From an uncultured Porphyromonadaceae bacterium (GTDB lineage Bacteria > Bacteroidota > Bacteroidia > Bacteroidales > Muribaculaceae), in NCBI GenBank assembly GCA_947174305.1, contig CAMWIH010000006.1:1-42204 (forward strand): a DNA stretch of 42,204 bases, given 5' to 3'. Each line of letters starts with the position of its first letter. Position 1 is the first letter of the stretch. The position numbers and the translations under genes were made by a program. The notes below the pieces were generated by a model. It was not told where the DNA came from. It searched no databases and saw only the letters and a program-made list of their open reading frames with translations. Shown here piece by piece: positions 27,001 through 36,522 of this stretch.

Positions 27001-28350
27001 TTATTTGCCAAAGTTTTGTGCAAATTCCTTTTTTATTTCCTCCACAGCGTCGAGCTTTTCCCAAGTGAAGAGTTCAACTTCTCGCACCAACGGTTCTTTC
27101 TGCCCGGCCACCTCAAAACTCTTTTTCACTATCTCGGGAGTGCGGCCCATGTGCCCGTAGCTGGCCGTCTCGCGATAGATCGGGTTGCGCAATTTCAGAC
27201 TCTTCTCGATTGCCTTTGGACGGAGATCGAACAATTTCTTTACCTTCTCCGCTATCTCCGAGTCGGTGAGGTTCACCTTGGAGGTGCCGTAGGTGTTGAT
27301 ATACAGGCTCACCGGCTCCGCTTTCCCGATGGCGTAGGCCACTTGCACAAGAACCTCTCCCGCCACTCCGGCGGCAACAAGATTCTTGGCTATATGGCGA
27401 CAGGCGTAAGCGGCCGAACGATCCACTTTCGATGGGTCTTTCCCGGAGAATGCTCCGCCTCCGTGGGCCCCGCGACCACCGTATGTGTCAACAATTATCT
27501 TTCTTCCTGTCAAGCCTGTGTCGGCATGCGGGCCGCCAAGCACAAATTTTCCTGTAGGATTGACGTGAAGAATGAGCTTGTCGTCGAAAAGTGCCTGAAT
27601 CTTTTCGGGAAGTTTCCCCTTCACCCGTGGCAGAAGAATCTCTTCAACATCTTTCCTTATCTGGGCAAGCATCTCCTCATCTGCCTTTGCCTGCGCAGCA
27701 GGGGTGTCGGCCAATGGAGCAACAAACTCATCATGCTGGGTGGAGACAACGATGGTGTGTATCCTCACTGGCTTGTTGTCGCTGTCATATTCCACAGTGA
27801 CCTGACTTTTAGCATCCGGACGAAGGTAGGTTGTTTGCTTCCCTTTACGATAATATGTCATCGCCTTACCCTCTTTCCTGATTTCAGCCAATTCGCGAAG
27901 GATAAGATGGGAGAGGTCGAGCGTAAGGGGCATATAGTTCTCGGTCTCGTCAACAGCATAACCGAACATCATGCCCTGGTCTCCGGCTCCCTGAAGGTCG
28001 TTATCATCCGTGCCTTCGGCATTGTTACGATTGACGCCACGGTTGATATCCTGCGACTGTTCGTGAATGGCCGAAAGGATTCCGCAAGCATCTCCGTCAA
28101 AACGGTAAGCACCACGGTTATAGCCTATGTCGAGAATCACCTGCCTTGTCACTTTCGGAAGATCCACATAGGCGTCTGATGTCACCTCCCCGGCCACAAC
28201 AACCTGACCTGTGGTGCAGAGTGTCTCTATGGCAACGTGGCTCTCGGGGTCTTGAGCAAGAAACTCATCAAGAAGGGAATCGCTGATCTGATCCGACACC
28301 TTATCGGGATGTCCTTCCGATACAGACTCTGATGTAAATAGATAGTTCAT
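27001..28350 (-). CDS. metK: S-adenosylmethionine synthetase
   Basis: '[27 protein letters not shown]', '[12 protein letters not shown]', '[33 protein letters not shown]'. Confidence 0.98.
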   Translation of the reverse strand: MNYLFTSESVSEGHPDKVSDQISDSLLDEFLAQDPESHVAIETLCTTGQVVVAGEVTSDAYVDLPKVTRQVILDIGYNRGAYRFDGDACGILSAIHEQSQDINRGVNRNNAEGTDDNDLQGAGDQGMMFGYAVDETENYMPLTLDLSHLILRELAEIRKEGKAMTYYRKGKQTTYLRPDAKSQVTVEYDSDNKPVRIHTIVVSTQHDEFVAPLADTPAAQAKADEEMLAQIRKDVEEILLPRVKGKLPEKIQALFDDKLILHVNPTGKFVLGGPHADTGLTGRKIIVDTYGGRGAHGGGAFSGKDPSKVDRSAAYACRHIAKNLVAAGVAGEVLVQVAYAIGKAEPVSLYINTYGTSKVNLTDSEIAEKVKKLFDLRPKAIEKSLKLRNPIYRETASYGHMGRTPEIVKKSFEVAGQKEPLVREVELFTWEKLDAVEEIKKEFAQNFGK

Positions 28351-28456
28351 ATTGATTTGATTCTTTATTTCCGTTTAATTCTTTTCAAATATAATTAATA
28401 ATTTGCCATTATAATCTATTGTAATAAAAGCATCGCCCGCTTCTGATAAAAGAAAT

Positions 28457-28487
28457 GCGGAAGCGTGGCGTCTCACCCTGCTTCCGC
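28457..28487 (-). terminator. Terminator-like hairpin in the metK leader
   Basis: GCGGAAGC / GCTTCCGC 8-bp stem; minus strand continues ATTTCTTTTAT. Confidence 0.55.
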
Positions 28488-28499
28488 TCAATATGCGAA

Positions 28500-28630
28500 T
28501 GAAAAATCTGACATACCGGGATTCCTTGCCGTATGGAAGGAATGCATGTTGCAGTTTTAGCATTTTTTTGAGTGGTTGCAAGCAGCCAAATTTCTCCACT
28601 TCTGGCTCGCGAATATTCGCTCATCAGAAT
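28500..28630 (-). ncRNA. SAM-I-clan-like riboswitch leader of metK
   Basis: Minus strand CCAGAAGTGGAGAAATTTGGCTGCTTGCAACCACTCAAAAAAATGCTAAAACTGCAACATGC resembles the S-box core (AGAAG..GGAG..GCAACC..GGTGCTAA..GCA). It is followed by hairpin ATTCCTT/AAGGAAT whose loop (CATAC) can pair with downstream GTATG. Confidence 0.55.
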
Positions 28631-28787
28631 TTCGATGCAAAGTTATAAAATTTTTCAAACTTTCACAATGCTTATCGCAAAATCTTTTCATAAAATTATT
28701 TAATCCTCTTATTGCAATTCTCATTCCAATTCTCTAATTTTGCCCCCAAATTATTTAAATCCATTTTGATAAGCGATCAGTTGATTA

Positions 28788-29210
28788 ATGAAAAAAATCT
28801 TTACAATCCTAACTACCTGTCTAATTGCAGGATTTGTTCTGGTTTCCTGCAATTCAGCCACAGGAAAATCCGTTTCCTCCGACAGTGCAGTTTCCGACTC
28901 TACCCTGATTGAACAGCCGACCGATGATTATTCCGCCATGTCATTCAGTTCTCCCGATGAAGTAAGGGAGTTTCTTAATTTCAAGAAATTCGACTATGCT
29001 CACGGCTATATTGCATTCAACGGGAATGGCGGGGTGCTCGACGGAGAGCCATTCAACGTGACCGACATTGCGTTGAAAAATGACAGGACAGCAGAGATAA
29101 GCATTACAGTGCCAAAAATGAATCTTTCGGGAGTGTTCACCCTGAAGGTCGCCGACCACGGCATCACTCTCGAAGATGAGAAGAGCCATACCACCTATAA
29201 GCTCAGATAA
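28788..29210 (+). CDS. Hypothetical lipoprotein
   Basis: Lipobox signal 'MKKIFTILTTCLIAGFVLVSC'; no recognised domain; upstream TAATTTTG (28735-28742). Confidence 0.75.
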   Translation: MKKIFTILTTCLIAGFVLVSCNSATGKSVSSDSAVSDSTLIEQPTDDYSAMSFSSPDEVREFLNFKKFDYAHGYIAFNGNGGVLDGEPFNVTDIALKNDRTAEISITVPKMNLSGVFTLKVADHGITLEDEKSHTTYKLR

Positions 29211-29214
29211 GAAA

Positions 29215-30012
29215 ATGAGAACCGACATAAAAGTTTTGTTGTTAGGACTTTCTGCCTTAGCCATCTTCCTGATATACTCCATTTCGCCCCTCACCATCGG
29301 TGAAGATGACACGGAAATCAGGAAAGCAGATTTCATTGCCCTTGCAACACCTTCGGAGAATGCCGAGGCAATGGCCGTTAGTCCGGCCGATACAATCCCT
29401 GCCATGGCCGAGGAGACAGTTTTCAAACCGGATACCACTCCGAAAAAGATTTTCTTTTTCGGTGATTCCATGGTTGATTATCTTGGAAGGCCATTTGAGT
29501 CTTACGCCGCCAAAAACGGCCACGAGATTGAAAGCGTGGTCTGGTTCAGCTCCACTACGCAGCATTGGGCCCAGACCGACACTCTCCAGTATTTCCTGCG
29601 GAAGTATGACCCCTCATACGTGGTGATCTGTCTTGGCAGTAACGAAGTCGAGGCACGCGACATAAAGCGCCGCCAGAAATGGGTGGAGGAGATTCAGCAG
29701 AAACTCGGCGACCTTCCCTATGTATGGGTGAGCCCTCCCAACTGGACGGAAGAGGAGGGTTTCACAAATATGATTAAGGAGACCGTGGGCGCCGACCGTT
29801 ACTTCGAAAGTTCCCACCTCTCCATGGAACGTGGCCCCGACCATAAGCATCCCACCTACGAAGCCGCCGTGGGGTGGATGGACACCGTGGCAAGCTGGAT
29901 GCAGAGTCCCGCATCTCGCTATCCAATTATTATGGAGAAACCGGAGGAGAAGGTGCGCGTCACTCACCTCCTCATGCTCAAGCCTTATAAATTAAGAAAA
30001 AAGAAGAAATAA
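29215..30012 (+). CDS. SGNH/GDSL-type hydrolase-like protein (probable O-acyl transfer partner)
   Basis: N-terminal TM; 'KIFFFGDSMVDYLG' block I, 'YVVICLGSNEVEA', late 'GPDHKHPTYEAAVGWMDTVA' (D..H). ORF track starts at 29176, but ATG 29215 fits better. Confidence 0.75.
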   Translation: MRTDIKVLLLGLSALAIFLIYSISPLTIGEDDTEIRKADFIALATPSENAEAMAVSPADTIPAMAEETVFKPDTTPKKIFFFGDSMVDYLGRPFESYAAKNGHEIESVVWFSSTTQHWAQTDTLQYFLRKYDPSYVVICLGSNEVEARDIKRRQKWVEEIQQKLGDLPYVWVSPPNWTEEEGFTNMIKETVGADRYFESSHLSMERGPDHKHPTYEAAVGWMDTVASWMQSPASRYPIIMEKPEEKVRVTHLLMLKPYKLRKKKK

Positions 30013-30035
30013 CTCCACAATCTCAAGAGAAAATT

Positions 30036-31514
30036 ATGATTACATTTCAACAGTTATTATCGAGCTTGAAGGAGTATTTCACGCTTCACGAAGGGGGATT
30101 GCAATATTGCACGCTCACTTTCTTCATAACCTTCCTTGTTTTTTATACAGTCTATATCCTCGTGCGCAGCGGGCGCAGGAAGGTCATGTTGGGATATGTG
30201 GTGCTCTTCTCCATCTTCTATGCCTATAAGGCTAATGGATGGTTCATGCTTCTCCTCCCTGCCACCACACTCATCTCCTGGTGGCTCACCAGGGTGATGC
30301 AGCAATTGCCCGACGGGAAGAAAAGGAAGGCCCTGGCCACAGTGACAGTGATTATAGTGCTCTCCCCGCTCCTCTATTTCAAATATACAAACTTCGCGAT
30401 CCAGACCCTGAATAATATCATAGAGTCGAATTTCGCGCCTATGACCATCTTCCTCCCGATCGGCATCTCGTTCTATACGTTCCAGGCAATAAGCTATGTG
30501 GTGGATGTGTATAAGCGCAAGTTCCCGGGGGATACCACCCTTCTCGAATACACCTTCTTCCTAACGTTCTTCCCTCTGCTTATGGCCGGCCCCATAACCA
30601 GGCCACAGACCTTGATACCTCAGCTGAAGAAGAATCCTCCGATGGATAAGGAGCTGATATATTCAGGCCTTTTCCTGATTATCTGCGGAATATTGAAGAA
30701 AGGGGTGATTGCTGACTACATTGCCCAATATAACAATTGGATTTTTGATGACCCCACGGGCTTCTCGGGCTTTGAAAACCTTATGGGTGTATTCGGATAT
30801 ACGATGCAGATCTACTGCGACTTTTCGGGATACAGCGACCTCAGCATCGGCATCGCTGCCTTGCTCGGATTCCGCCTCTTGCCCAACTTCAACAGTCCTT
30901 ACCAGTCGCTCAACCTCTCCGAGTTCTGGCACCGCTGGCATATCGCGCTCTCCACCTGGTTCCGTGATTATCTCTACATCCCGCTCGGTGGAAACCGCAA
31001 AGGGAAGTTCCGCACATACCTCAACAATTTCATCACTATGCTTTTTGCCGGATGGTGGCACGGGGCCTCATGGATGTTCATTATCTGGGGTGCCGTTCAC
31101 GGTGTGGGTCTTATGATTCACAAGAGCAGCAAGTCGTGGCTCGACAAGCTTGGCAAAGGGGTTATCGTATCTCTCTTATCATGGTTTGTAACTTTCTGCT
31201 ATGTGGCCTTCGCCTGGATTTTCTTCCGTGCAAGCAGTGTGGAGAATGCAGTGGAAGTTATCACTCGCATAGGAACTGATTTCAGCATCGACTATTTCGT
31301 GCCTTTCATAAATGCACGCCCGGTCTGGTCGGTTTTCATTGCCGTGGCTTTCATAGTGCATCTCGTGGTGAAAGAAAAGACTTTCTACAGGATGCAGGAT
31401 CTCTTTGTCCGCACTCCCTGGATTCTTAAATTAATAATATTTGTGGTGTGCGTACAGCTGATCATAAATTTCCGACTCGAGAGTGTGCAACCTTTCATTT
31501 ACGCGCAATTCTAA
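30036..31514 (+). CDS. MBOAT family O-acyltransferase (AlgI/DltB-like)
   Basis: 'ISFYTFQAISYVVDVYKRKFPGDTTLLEYTFFLTFFPLLMAGPITRP', 'CDFSGYSDLSIGIAALLGFRL', 'SEFWHRWHIALSTWFRDYLYIPLGGNRKG', 'MLFAGWWHGASWMFIIWGAVHG'. Confidence 0.95.
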   Translation: MITFQQLLSSLKEYFTLHEGGLQYCTLTFFITFLVFYTVYILVRSGRRKVMLGYVVLFSIFYAYKANGWFMLLLPATTLISWWLTRVMQQLPDGKKRKALATVTVIIVLSPLLYFKYTNFAIQTLNNIIESNFAPMTIFLPIGISFYTFQAISYVVDVYKRKFPGDTTLLEYTFFLTFFPLLMAGPITRPQTLIPQLKKNPPMDKELIYSGLFLIICGILKKGVIADYIAQYNNWIFDDPTGFSGFENLMGVFGYTMQIYCDFSGYSDLSIGIAALLGFRLLPNFNSPYQSLNLSEFWHRWHIALSTWFRDYLYIPLGGNRKGKFRTYLNNFITMLFAGWWHGASWMFIIWGAVHGVGLMIHKSSKSWLDKLGKGVIVSLLSWFVTFCYVAFAWIFFRASSVENAVEVITRIGTDFSIDYFVPFINARPVWSVFIAVAFIVHLVVKEKTFYRMQDLFVRTPWILKLIIFVVCVQLIINFRLESVQPFIYAQF

Positions 31515-31518
31515 AACC

Positions 31519-33615
31519 ATGAGCAATAACATTTCCTCGGCTGTTGCCGAACGCACCGGTCTTCCTCTGAAAGGGGTGACGGCAGTAATAGAGCTTCTTG
31601 ATGAGGGAGCCACAGTGCCTTTCATTTCGCGTTATCGAAAGGAACGCACCGGATCGCTTGATGAAGTGAGCATCCGAACCATTGAAACGGCTTTACGTCA
31701 AGTGCGCGACATGGAGGCCCGTCGCGAGTTCATCATGGAGGCTATCGAAAATGCCGGTGCCATGAATCCCTCCATAAGGCAACGGTTGCTCGAGGCCTCG
31801 ACAATGACTGAGTTGGAGGATATTTATGCCCCCTATAAGCCCAAGAAACGCACACGCGCCACAATCGCACGTGAAAAAGGACTCGAACCGCTTGCCAAGA
31901 AAATCATGTCGGGCCATCTTCCGAAATCTTCTGACGAAGAGGTGGCCGGAGCTATGGATATAATCGCTGAGTGGGCATCCGAATCACCCCGTTTGCGCAA
32001 TTTGACACGAAATGCCTTTAACCGTTCGGCTTCACTTAACTGCACCGTGGCAAAAGGGAAAGAGGAGGATATCGCTCATTCCTCATTAGCCCAATATGCC
32101 GATTTCTCGCAGACAGTGAGACGGATGCAGTCGCATCAATATCTTGCACTCCGACGCGCTGAGAGGGAGGGACTCATAAAGGTGAAGTATTCCTTGGGAG
32201 ATGCTTCCGATTCGCTTGATGATTCCCTCTGTCGCGCTTTTGTGCCAAGAAGTGCTTCGGGAGAATGTAGGGAGATTATTGAGGAGGCGGTGGAGGATGC
32301 TTCGAAACGTCTGTTGAAACCATCGGTGGAGAATGAGGTGTCGGCCTCGCTCAAGGAGATGGCAGACAAGGTGGCCATAGATATCTTCTCTTCAAATCTG
32401 CGTCAGCTCCTTCTCGCCTCACCCCTAAAAGGGAAAAGGGTGTTGGCCATAGACCCGGGGTATCGCACAGGTTGCAAGGTGGTGGCACTTGATGCTCAAG
32501 GCAATCTCCTCGATGAAGGAGTGATTTATCCCACCGAACCGAAAAAGGATGTGCAGGGGGCTAAACGCCTGCTCGAAGGGATGATCCGTAAATACAAGCT
32601 CGATGTAATTTCGCTCGGCAATGGCACCGCCTCACGCGAAACTGAGACCTTTCTTAAACAGAACGCCATTATGCCTTCCTCTAAGATTTTTGTGGTGAGC
32701 GAGGATGGCGCTTCCGTATATTCCGCTTCCGATATCGCACGCAAGGAGTTTCCTGATAAGGACGTAACTGTGCGCGGTGCTGTTTCAATCGGTCGCCGGC
32801 TCATCGACCCCCTTGCTGAATTGGTTAAGATTGACCCGAAATCGATTGGTGTAGGGCAATATCAGCACGATGTGGATCAATCTGCCCTAAAGAATGCCCT
32901 CGATTATACCGTGATGAGCTGCGTGAATGCTGTCGGTGTGGATGTCAACACTGCTTCCGAAAGATTATTATCCTACGTGTCAGGAATTGGTCCGGCTCTT
33001 GCCGCCAATATAGTGGCTTACCGCACAGCCAACGGCGATTTTAAATCCCGACGCGAACTGAAGAAGGTACCTCGCTTGGGTGACAAGGCTTTCGAACTTT
33101 GTGCCGGATTTCTCAGGGTGCCGGGAGGAAAGGAGCCCCTCGATAATACAGGCATACATCCGGAAAGCTACGGAATCGTTGACAAGATGGCCCGATCATT
33201 AAACGTATCTCCTGCCGACCTTCCCGCCAATAATGAGCTCCTTGACCGTCTCGACCTTCCCGCACTCGCACGCGCCGGAGTGGGAGGATTGGAGACTATG
33301 ACCGACATAGTGAAGGAACTCCGCAAGCCGGGACGTGACCCACGCACAGATGATAATTCCGGTGCTTTCCTCCCTGAAATTGAAGATTTTTCTCAGCTCA
33401 CGGTCGGGAAAACCCTTCCGGGAGTTGTGAACAACATTACCGCCTTCGGAGCATTTATCAACCTTGGCATCAAGGAGAATGGCCTTATCCACATCTCCAA
33501 ATTAGGACGTCGAGTCAATTCCGTGACAGAAGTTCTCTCCCTCGGCCAGCGAGTGGAAGTAAAGGTCATTGACATTGACTTATCCCGCAAGCGCATCTCC
33601 CTCGAGTTGATCTAA
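31519..33615 (+). CDS. tex: Tex family S1 RNA-binding transcription accessory protein
   Basis: 'EGATVPFISRYRKERTGSLDEV', 'LAIDPGYRTGCKVVALD', 'VSIGRRLIDPLAELVKIDPKSIGVGQYQHDV', C-terminal S1 domain. Start set to MSNNISS (M13 of the track ORF). Confidence 0.95.
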   Translation: MSNNISSAVAERTGLPLKGVTAVIELLDEGATVPFISRYRKERTGSLDEVSIRTIETALRQVRDMEARREFIMEAIENAGAMNPSIRQRLLEASTMTELEDIYAPYKPKKRTRATIAREKGLEPLAKKIMSGHLPKSSDEEVAGAMDIIAEWASESPRLRNLTRNAFNRSASLNCTVAKGKEEDIAHSSLAQYADFSQTVRRMQSHQYLALRRAEREGLIKVKYSLGDASDSLDDSLCRAFVPRSASGECREIIEEAVEDASKRLLKPSVENEVSASLKEMADKVAIDIFSSNLRQLLLASPLKGKRVLAIDPGYRTGCKVVALDAQGNLLDEGVIYPTEPKKDVQGAKRLLEGMIRKYKLDVISLGNGTASRETETFLKQNAIMPSSKIFVVSEDGASVYSASDIARKEFPDKDVTVRGAVSIGRRLIDPLAELVKIDPKSIGVGQYQHDVDQSALKNALDYTVMSCVNAVGVDVNTASERLLSYVSGIGPALAANIVAYRTANGDFKSRRELKKVPRLGDKAFELCAGFLRVPGGKEPLDNTGIHPESYGIVDKMARSLNVSPADLPANNELLDRLDLPALARAGVGGLETMTDIVKELRKPGRDPRTDDNSGAFLPEIEDFSQLTVGKTLPGVVNNITAFGAFINLGIKENGLIHISKLGRRVNSVTEVLSLGQRVEVKVIDIDLSRKRISLELI

Positions 33616-33636
33616 CCGGCTTTGAAAGAATAATTG

Positions 33637-33672
33637 TCGCGAAGCTGCTCTGTTCAAAAGCTCAGCTTTAGC
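33637..33672. repeat. Dispersed short repeat, copy 1
   Basis: TCGCGAAGCTGCTCTGTTCAAAAGCTCAGCTTTAGC; 29/36 identical to 35787-35822. Confidence 0.6.
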
Positions 33673-33879
33673 CTTCTGCCTAAAAAATTCCTTTTTTTTA
33701 TTATTATTTCCAAAATGAATGAACCATTCCGATTTGCGAGCGTTACTTAATTAAGGAGAGATTCTATCTCCATTTAGGAGCATCCGCATTTCCGGTAACG
33801 TGAAAATCGAATCTCTTCATTTGGACAGAAAATTCTTAGCCTTTATAATGAGACATTTATTTTTCAGCTCCTTGTCTGT

Positions 33880-33987
33880 TGAGCCTGTTCACTGCCCTTG
33901 GAGGGTAATGACGGCTAATTCAAGACGGGCAAGGGAACCCATAGCTCGTAGGTTCCATTCATAGAATGAGAGTCTGCGAGCTTTTTA
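33880..33987 (+). ncRNA. Candidate structured small RNA ending in an intrinsic terminator
   Basis: GTTC-(ACTG)-CCCTTG pairs with CAAGGG-AAC, then terminator hairpin AGCTCGTAG..CATTC-ATA-GAATG..CTGCGAGCT-TTTTATT (33943-33987) inside a 445-nt gap without a credible CDS. Confidence 0.4.
33943..33987 (+). terminator. Intrinsic terminator
   Basis: 9-bp stem AGCTCGTAG/CTGCGAGCT (one G-T) with inner CATTC/GAATG helix and T-run. Confidence 0.6.
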
Positions 33988-34060
33988 TTGTAAGAATTTT
34001 TTGTCATATTGTCATCAGAATGACTTTAAAGCGACGGCGCAAAACTAAAATATCTCCACT

Positions 34061-35758
34061 ATGTCAGAAATAATCTCATTTTTTCAGCATCACCCTCTCA
34101 TACCCATTTTCCTCACCCTCGGGTTTGGTTTCTGGCTCGGCAAACTCAAGATTAAGGGTTTTGCGCTCGGCTCTGTCGCCGCAACCCTAATAGTGGGTAT
34201 CGTGATCGGGCAGATGAAGATAACGATTCCCGACATACTTAAAAATGTATTTTTCCTCTTCTTCCTCTTCTCCATCGGCTATGGAGTTGGCCCTCAGTTT
34301 TTCCGTTCGATGCGGGGGCCTGGGCTTAAAATGGCCCTCTTCGCCATAATCGGCGCCGGCGTTTGTGCAGGAATCGTAATCGGAGCCTCCTATATTATGG
34401 GCTATGACAATTCAGTAGCTACCGGCCTATATGCCGGCTCGCAGACGGTCTCTGCCTGTCTCGGAATGTTGGGCGACACGATACGCGAAATGCCTATGGA
34501 GGAGTCTGCACGCCAATCAATGCTCCTTCTCATCCCTGCCTGCTATGCCGTTACATACGTTTTCGGCACTGTTGGCTCCGCATGGTTCCTGTCAGCAATC
34601 GGACCCAAAATGCTCGGTGGCCTCGACAAAGTGAAAGAGGATGTGGCCCGAATCGAACAGCTGATGGATAAGGATGGCGCGCCTACCGACCCGGGGATAA
34701 TCCCGGCACGACGTCCTGTCGTGTTCCGCGCCTTCAAGGCTGAAAGCGATTTCTTCAACACACCTCGATCCGCCTCTGAAATCCACGACTATTATCAAAA
34801 AGCGGGAGTAAGGCTATTGGTGGAGAGGGCACGGATAAACGGCAATGTGATTAATCCTTCCAAATATAATCTCATTTCCAAAGGTGATGAAGTGGTGTTA
34901 GGAGGGCGAGCGGAAGTTTTGGTAGCGCTTCAGAACGCACCCGGACCGGAAATATATGACCCTGAACTGTTGAATTTCGGAGCCGAACGAACCCCTGTCA
35001 CCATTTCCAAAGGGAAAGTGGATGGCATTACATTAGAGAAACTGCGCACCTTCCCGGAAATGGAGCGCGTTATTGTGGCTTCGATCAAACGTATGGGGAT
35101 GACCATTCCCGTGAAAGCCCAGACCGAACTCCACGCCGGCGACATACTCATGCTCGTGGGGTGGCCTCAGGATGTAGCTCAGGCGGCTGCCGTCATAGGT
35201 TATGCCGACCCGGCCTCAGATGCTACCGATATGGTATTCGTAGGCCTTGGCATAGCTGTCGGATGCATAATCGGGGCATTGTCAGTTAAAATCAAAGGGA
35301 TACCCCTGTCATTGGGAATGAGCGTAGGTGCATTGATAGCCGGACTCTCTCTCGGTTGGCTTCGCACACGTCGGCCAGTTTTCGGACACATACCCTCCTC
35401 AGCCCTATGGATTTTCAATAATCTTGGAGTGAATATGTTCATTGCCGTATTGGGACTCACTGCCGGAGGAGCACTGATGCAAGGATTAAAGACCGCCGGC
35501 CCCTTAATCCTCCTGGTTGGTGCCATACTAACCATTTTAGGTCTGATAATAAATATCTTGATAGCCCGCAAACTCTTCCGTTTCTCCACACCCGTCACCC
35601 TCGGATGTGTAGCCGGCGCCCGACTAAGCGTAGCCTCCATCGGAGCCATCCAATCAGCATTGCAAAGCGATGTCCCCAACCTCGGATACACCGTCACCTA
35701 CGCCGTAGCCAACATCTCCATGGTCTTCTCCTCCCTCCTCGTCCTCTTCCTCACTTAG
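34061..35758 (+). CDS. AspT/YidE/YbjL duplication-family transporter with central TrkA-C-like domain
   Basis: Two TM blocks separated by a soluble segment ('LLVERARINGNVINPSKYNLISKGDEVVLGGRAEVL', 'ITLEKLRTFPEMERVIVASIKRMG'), 'SIGYGVGPQFFRSM', 'GLYAGSQTVSACLGMLGD', 'AIGAIQSAL'-like C-terminal block. Confidence 0.88.
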   Translation: MSEIISFFQHHPLIPIFLTLGFGFWLGKLKIKGFALGSVAATLIVGIVIGQMKITIPDILKNVFFLFFLFSIGYGVGPQFFRSMRGPGLKMALFAIIGAGVCAGIVIGASYIMGYDNSVATGLYAGSQTVSACLGMLGDTIREMPMEESARQSMLLLIPACYAVTYVFGTVGSAWFLSAIGPKMLGGLDKVKEDVARIEQLMDKDGAPTDPGIIPARRPVVFRAFKAESDFFNTPRSASEIHDYYQKAGVRLLVERARINGNVINPSKYNLISKGDEVVLGGRAEVLVALQNAPGPEIYDPELLNFGAERTPVTISKGKVDGITLEKLRTFPEMERVIVASIKRMGMTIPVKAQTELHAGDILMLVGWPQDVAQAAAVIGYADPASDATDMVFVGLGIAVGCIIGALSVKIKGIPLSLGMSVGALIAGLSLGWLRTRRPVFGHIPSSALWIFNNLGVNMFIAVLGLTAGGALMQGLKTAGPLILLVGAILTILGLIINILIARKLFRFSTPVTLGCVAGARLSVASIGAIQSALQSDVPNLGYTVTYAVANISMVFSSLLVLFLT

Positions 35759-35786
35759 CCCCCTCTCCTCACTCTTCCCCCCTCCC

Positions 35787-35822
35787 TCGCGGAGCCGTCC
35801 CGTTCAAAAGCTCCGCTTTTGC
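35787..35822. repeat. Dispersed short repeat, copy 2
   Basis: TCGCGGAGCCGTCCCGTTCAAAAGCTCCGCTTTTGC, contains hairpin CAAAAGC-TCC-GCTTTTG. Confidence 0.6.
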
Positions 35823-35828
35823 AAATAT

Positions 35829-35860
35829 TTTGCAAGTTTCCACTTTTTTTATTAGCTTTG
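35829..35860 (+). promoter_or_regulatory. Bacteroidetes-type promoter of the carbonic anhydrase gene
   Basis: TTTG (35829-35832), 20-nt spacer, TAGCTTTG (35853-35860). Confidence 0.65.
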
Positions 35861-35923
35861 GAAAGGATATGAAGTCTATTCTCCAATCAAGTAAATTAGC
35901 AATTACCAATTAATCTTAGAATC

Positions 35924-36493
35924 ATGATACAGGAAATAAAGGAATTCAACCGCCGATTTGTAGAGAACAAGGAATATGAACGTTTCGCTACGAGCAAATA
36001 CCCTGATAAAAAGATTGCGATCGTGACCTGCATGGACACGCGCCTTATCGAGCTTCTGCCCGCCGCCCTTGGCTTCCGCAATGGCGATGTGAAGATTATC
36101 AAGAATGCCGGAGGCACCATCGTCAATCCTTTCGATTCCACCATGCGGTCCATCCTGGTCGCCGTTTATGAGCTGGGTGTGAACGAAATAATGGTTATCG
36201 GTCACACAGGATGCGGTGTACAGGGAATGGATGCCGAAGAGATGCTTCACCTAATGAAAGAGCGAGGCGTGAGCGAGGAACACATCACCCTTATGGAGCA
36301 TTGTGGCATTAACCTGAAAGAATGGCTCCACGGCTTTGAAGACACTGACGTCGCCATACGCGAAACAGTCGATCTTATCTCCCATCATCCCCTCATGCCA
36401 CCCGCCGGCGTAAACGTACAAGGCTTCGTAATGGACAGCTACACCGGAGCACTGAGACATATTGAGGAGAAAGAGTCAAACCATAGAGATTGA
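35924..36493 (+). CDS. Beta-class carbonic anhydrase
   Basis: 'IVTCMDTRLIELLPAALGFRNGDVKIIKNAGG' (C-x-D-x-R) and 'IMVIGHTGCGVQGM' (HxxC). Confidence 0.93.
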   Translation: MIQEIKEFNRRFVENKEYERFATSKYPDKKIAIVTCMDTRLIELLPAALGFRNGDVKIIKNAGGTIVNPFDSTMRSILVAVYELGVNEIMVIGHTGCGVQGMDAEEMLHLMKERGVSEEHITLMEHCGINLKEWLHGFEDTDVAIRETVDLISHHPLMPPAGVNVQGFVMDSYTGALRHIEEKESNHRD

Positions 36494-36522
36494 TCCAAAG
36501 ATAATCGAACCTAAATTTACTC

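Noticed and set aside
27016-28179. 387-aa plus-strand ORF
   Set aside because: Entirely antisense to metK; a shadow ORF of a conserved gene.
28375-28624. Two small minus-strand ORFs (74 and 71 aa) upstream of metK
   Set aside because: They lie in the structured riboswitch-like leader, overlap each other and have no domain pattern.
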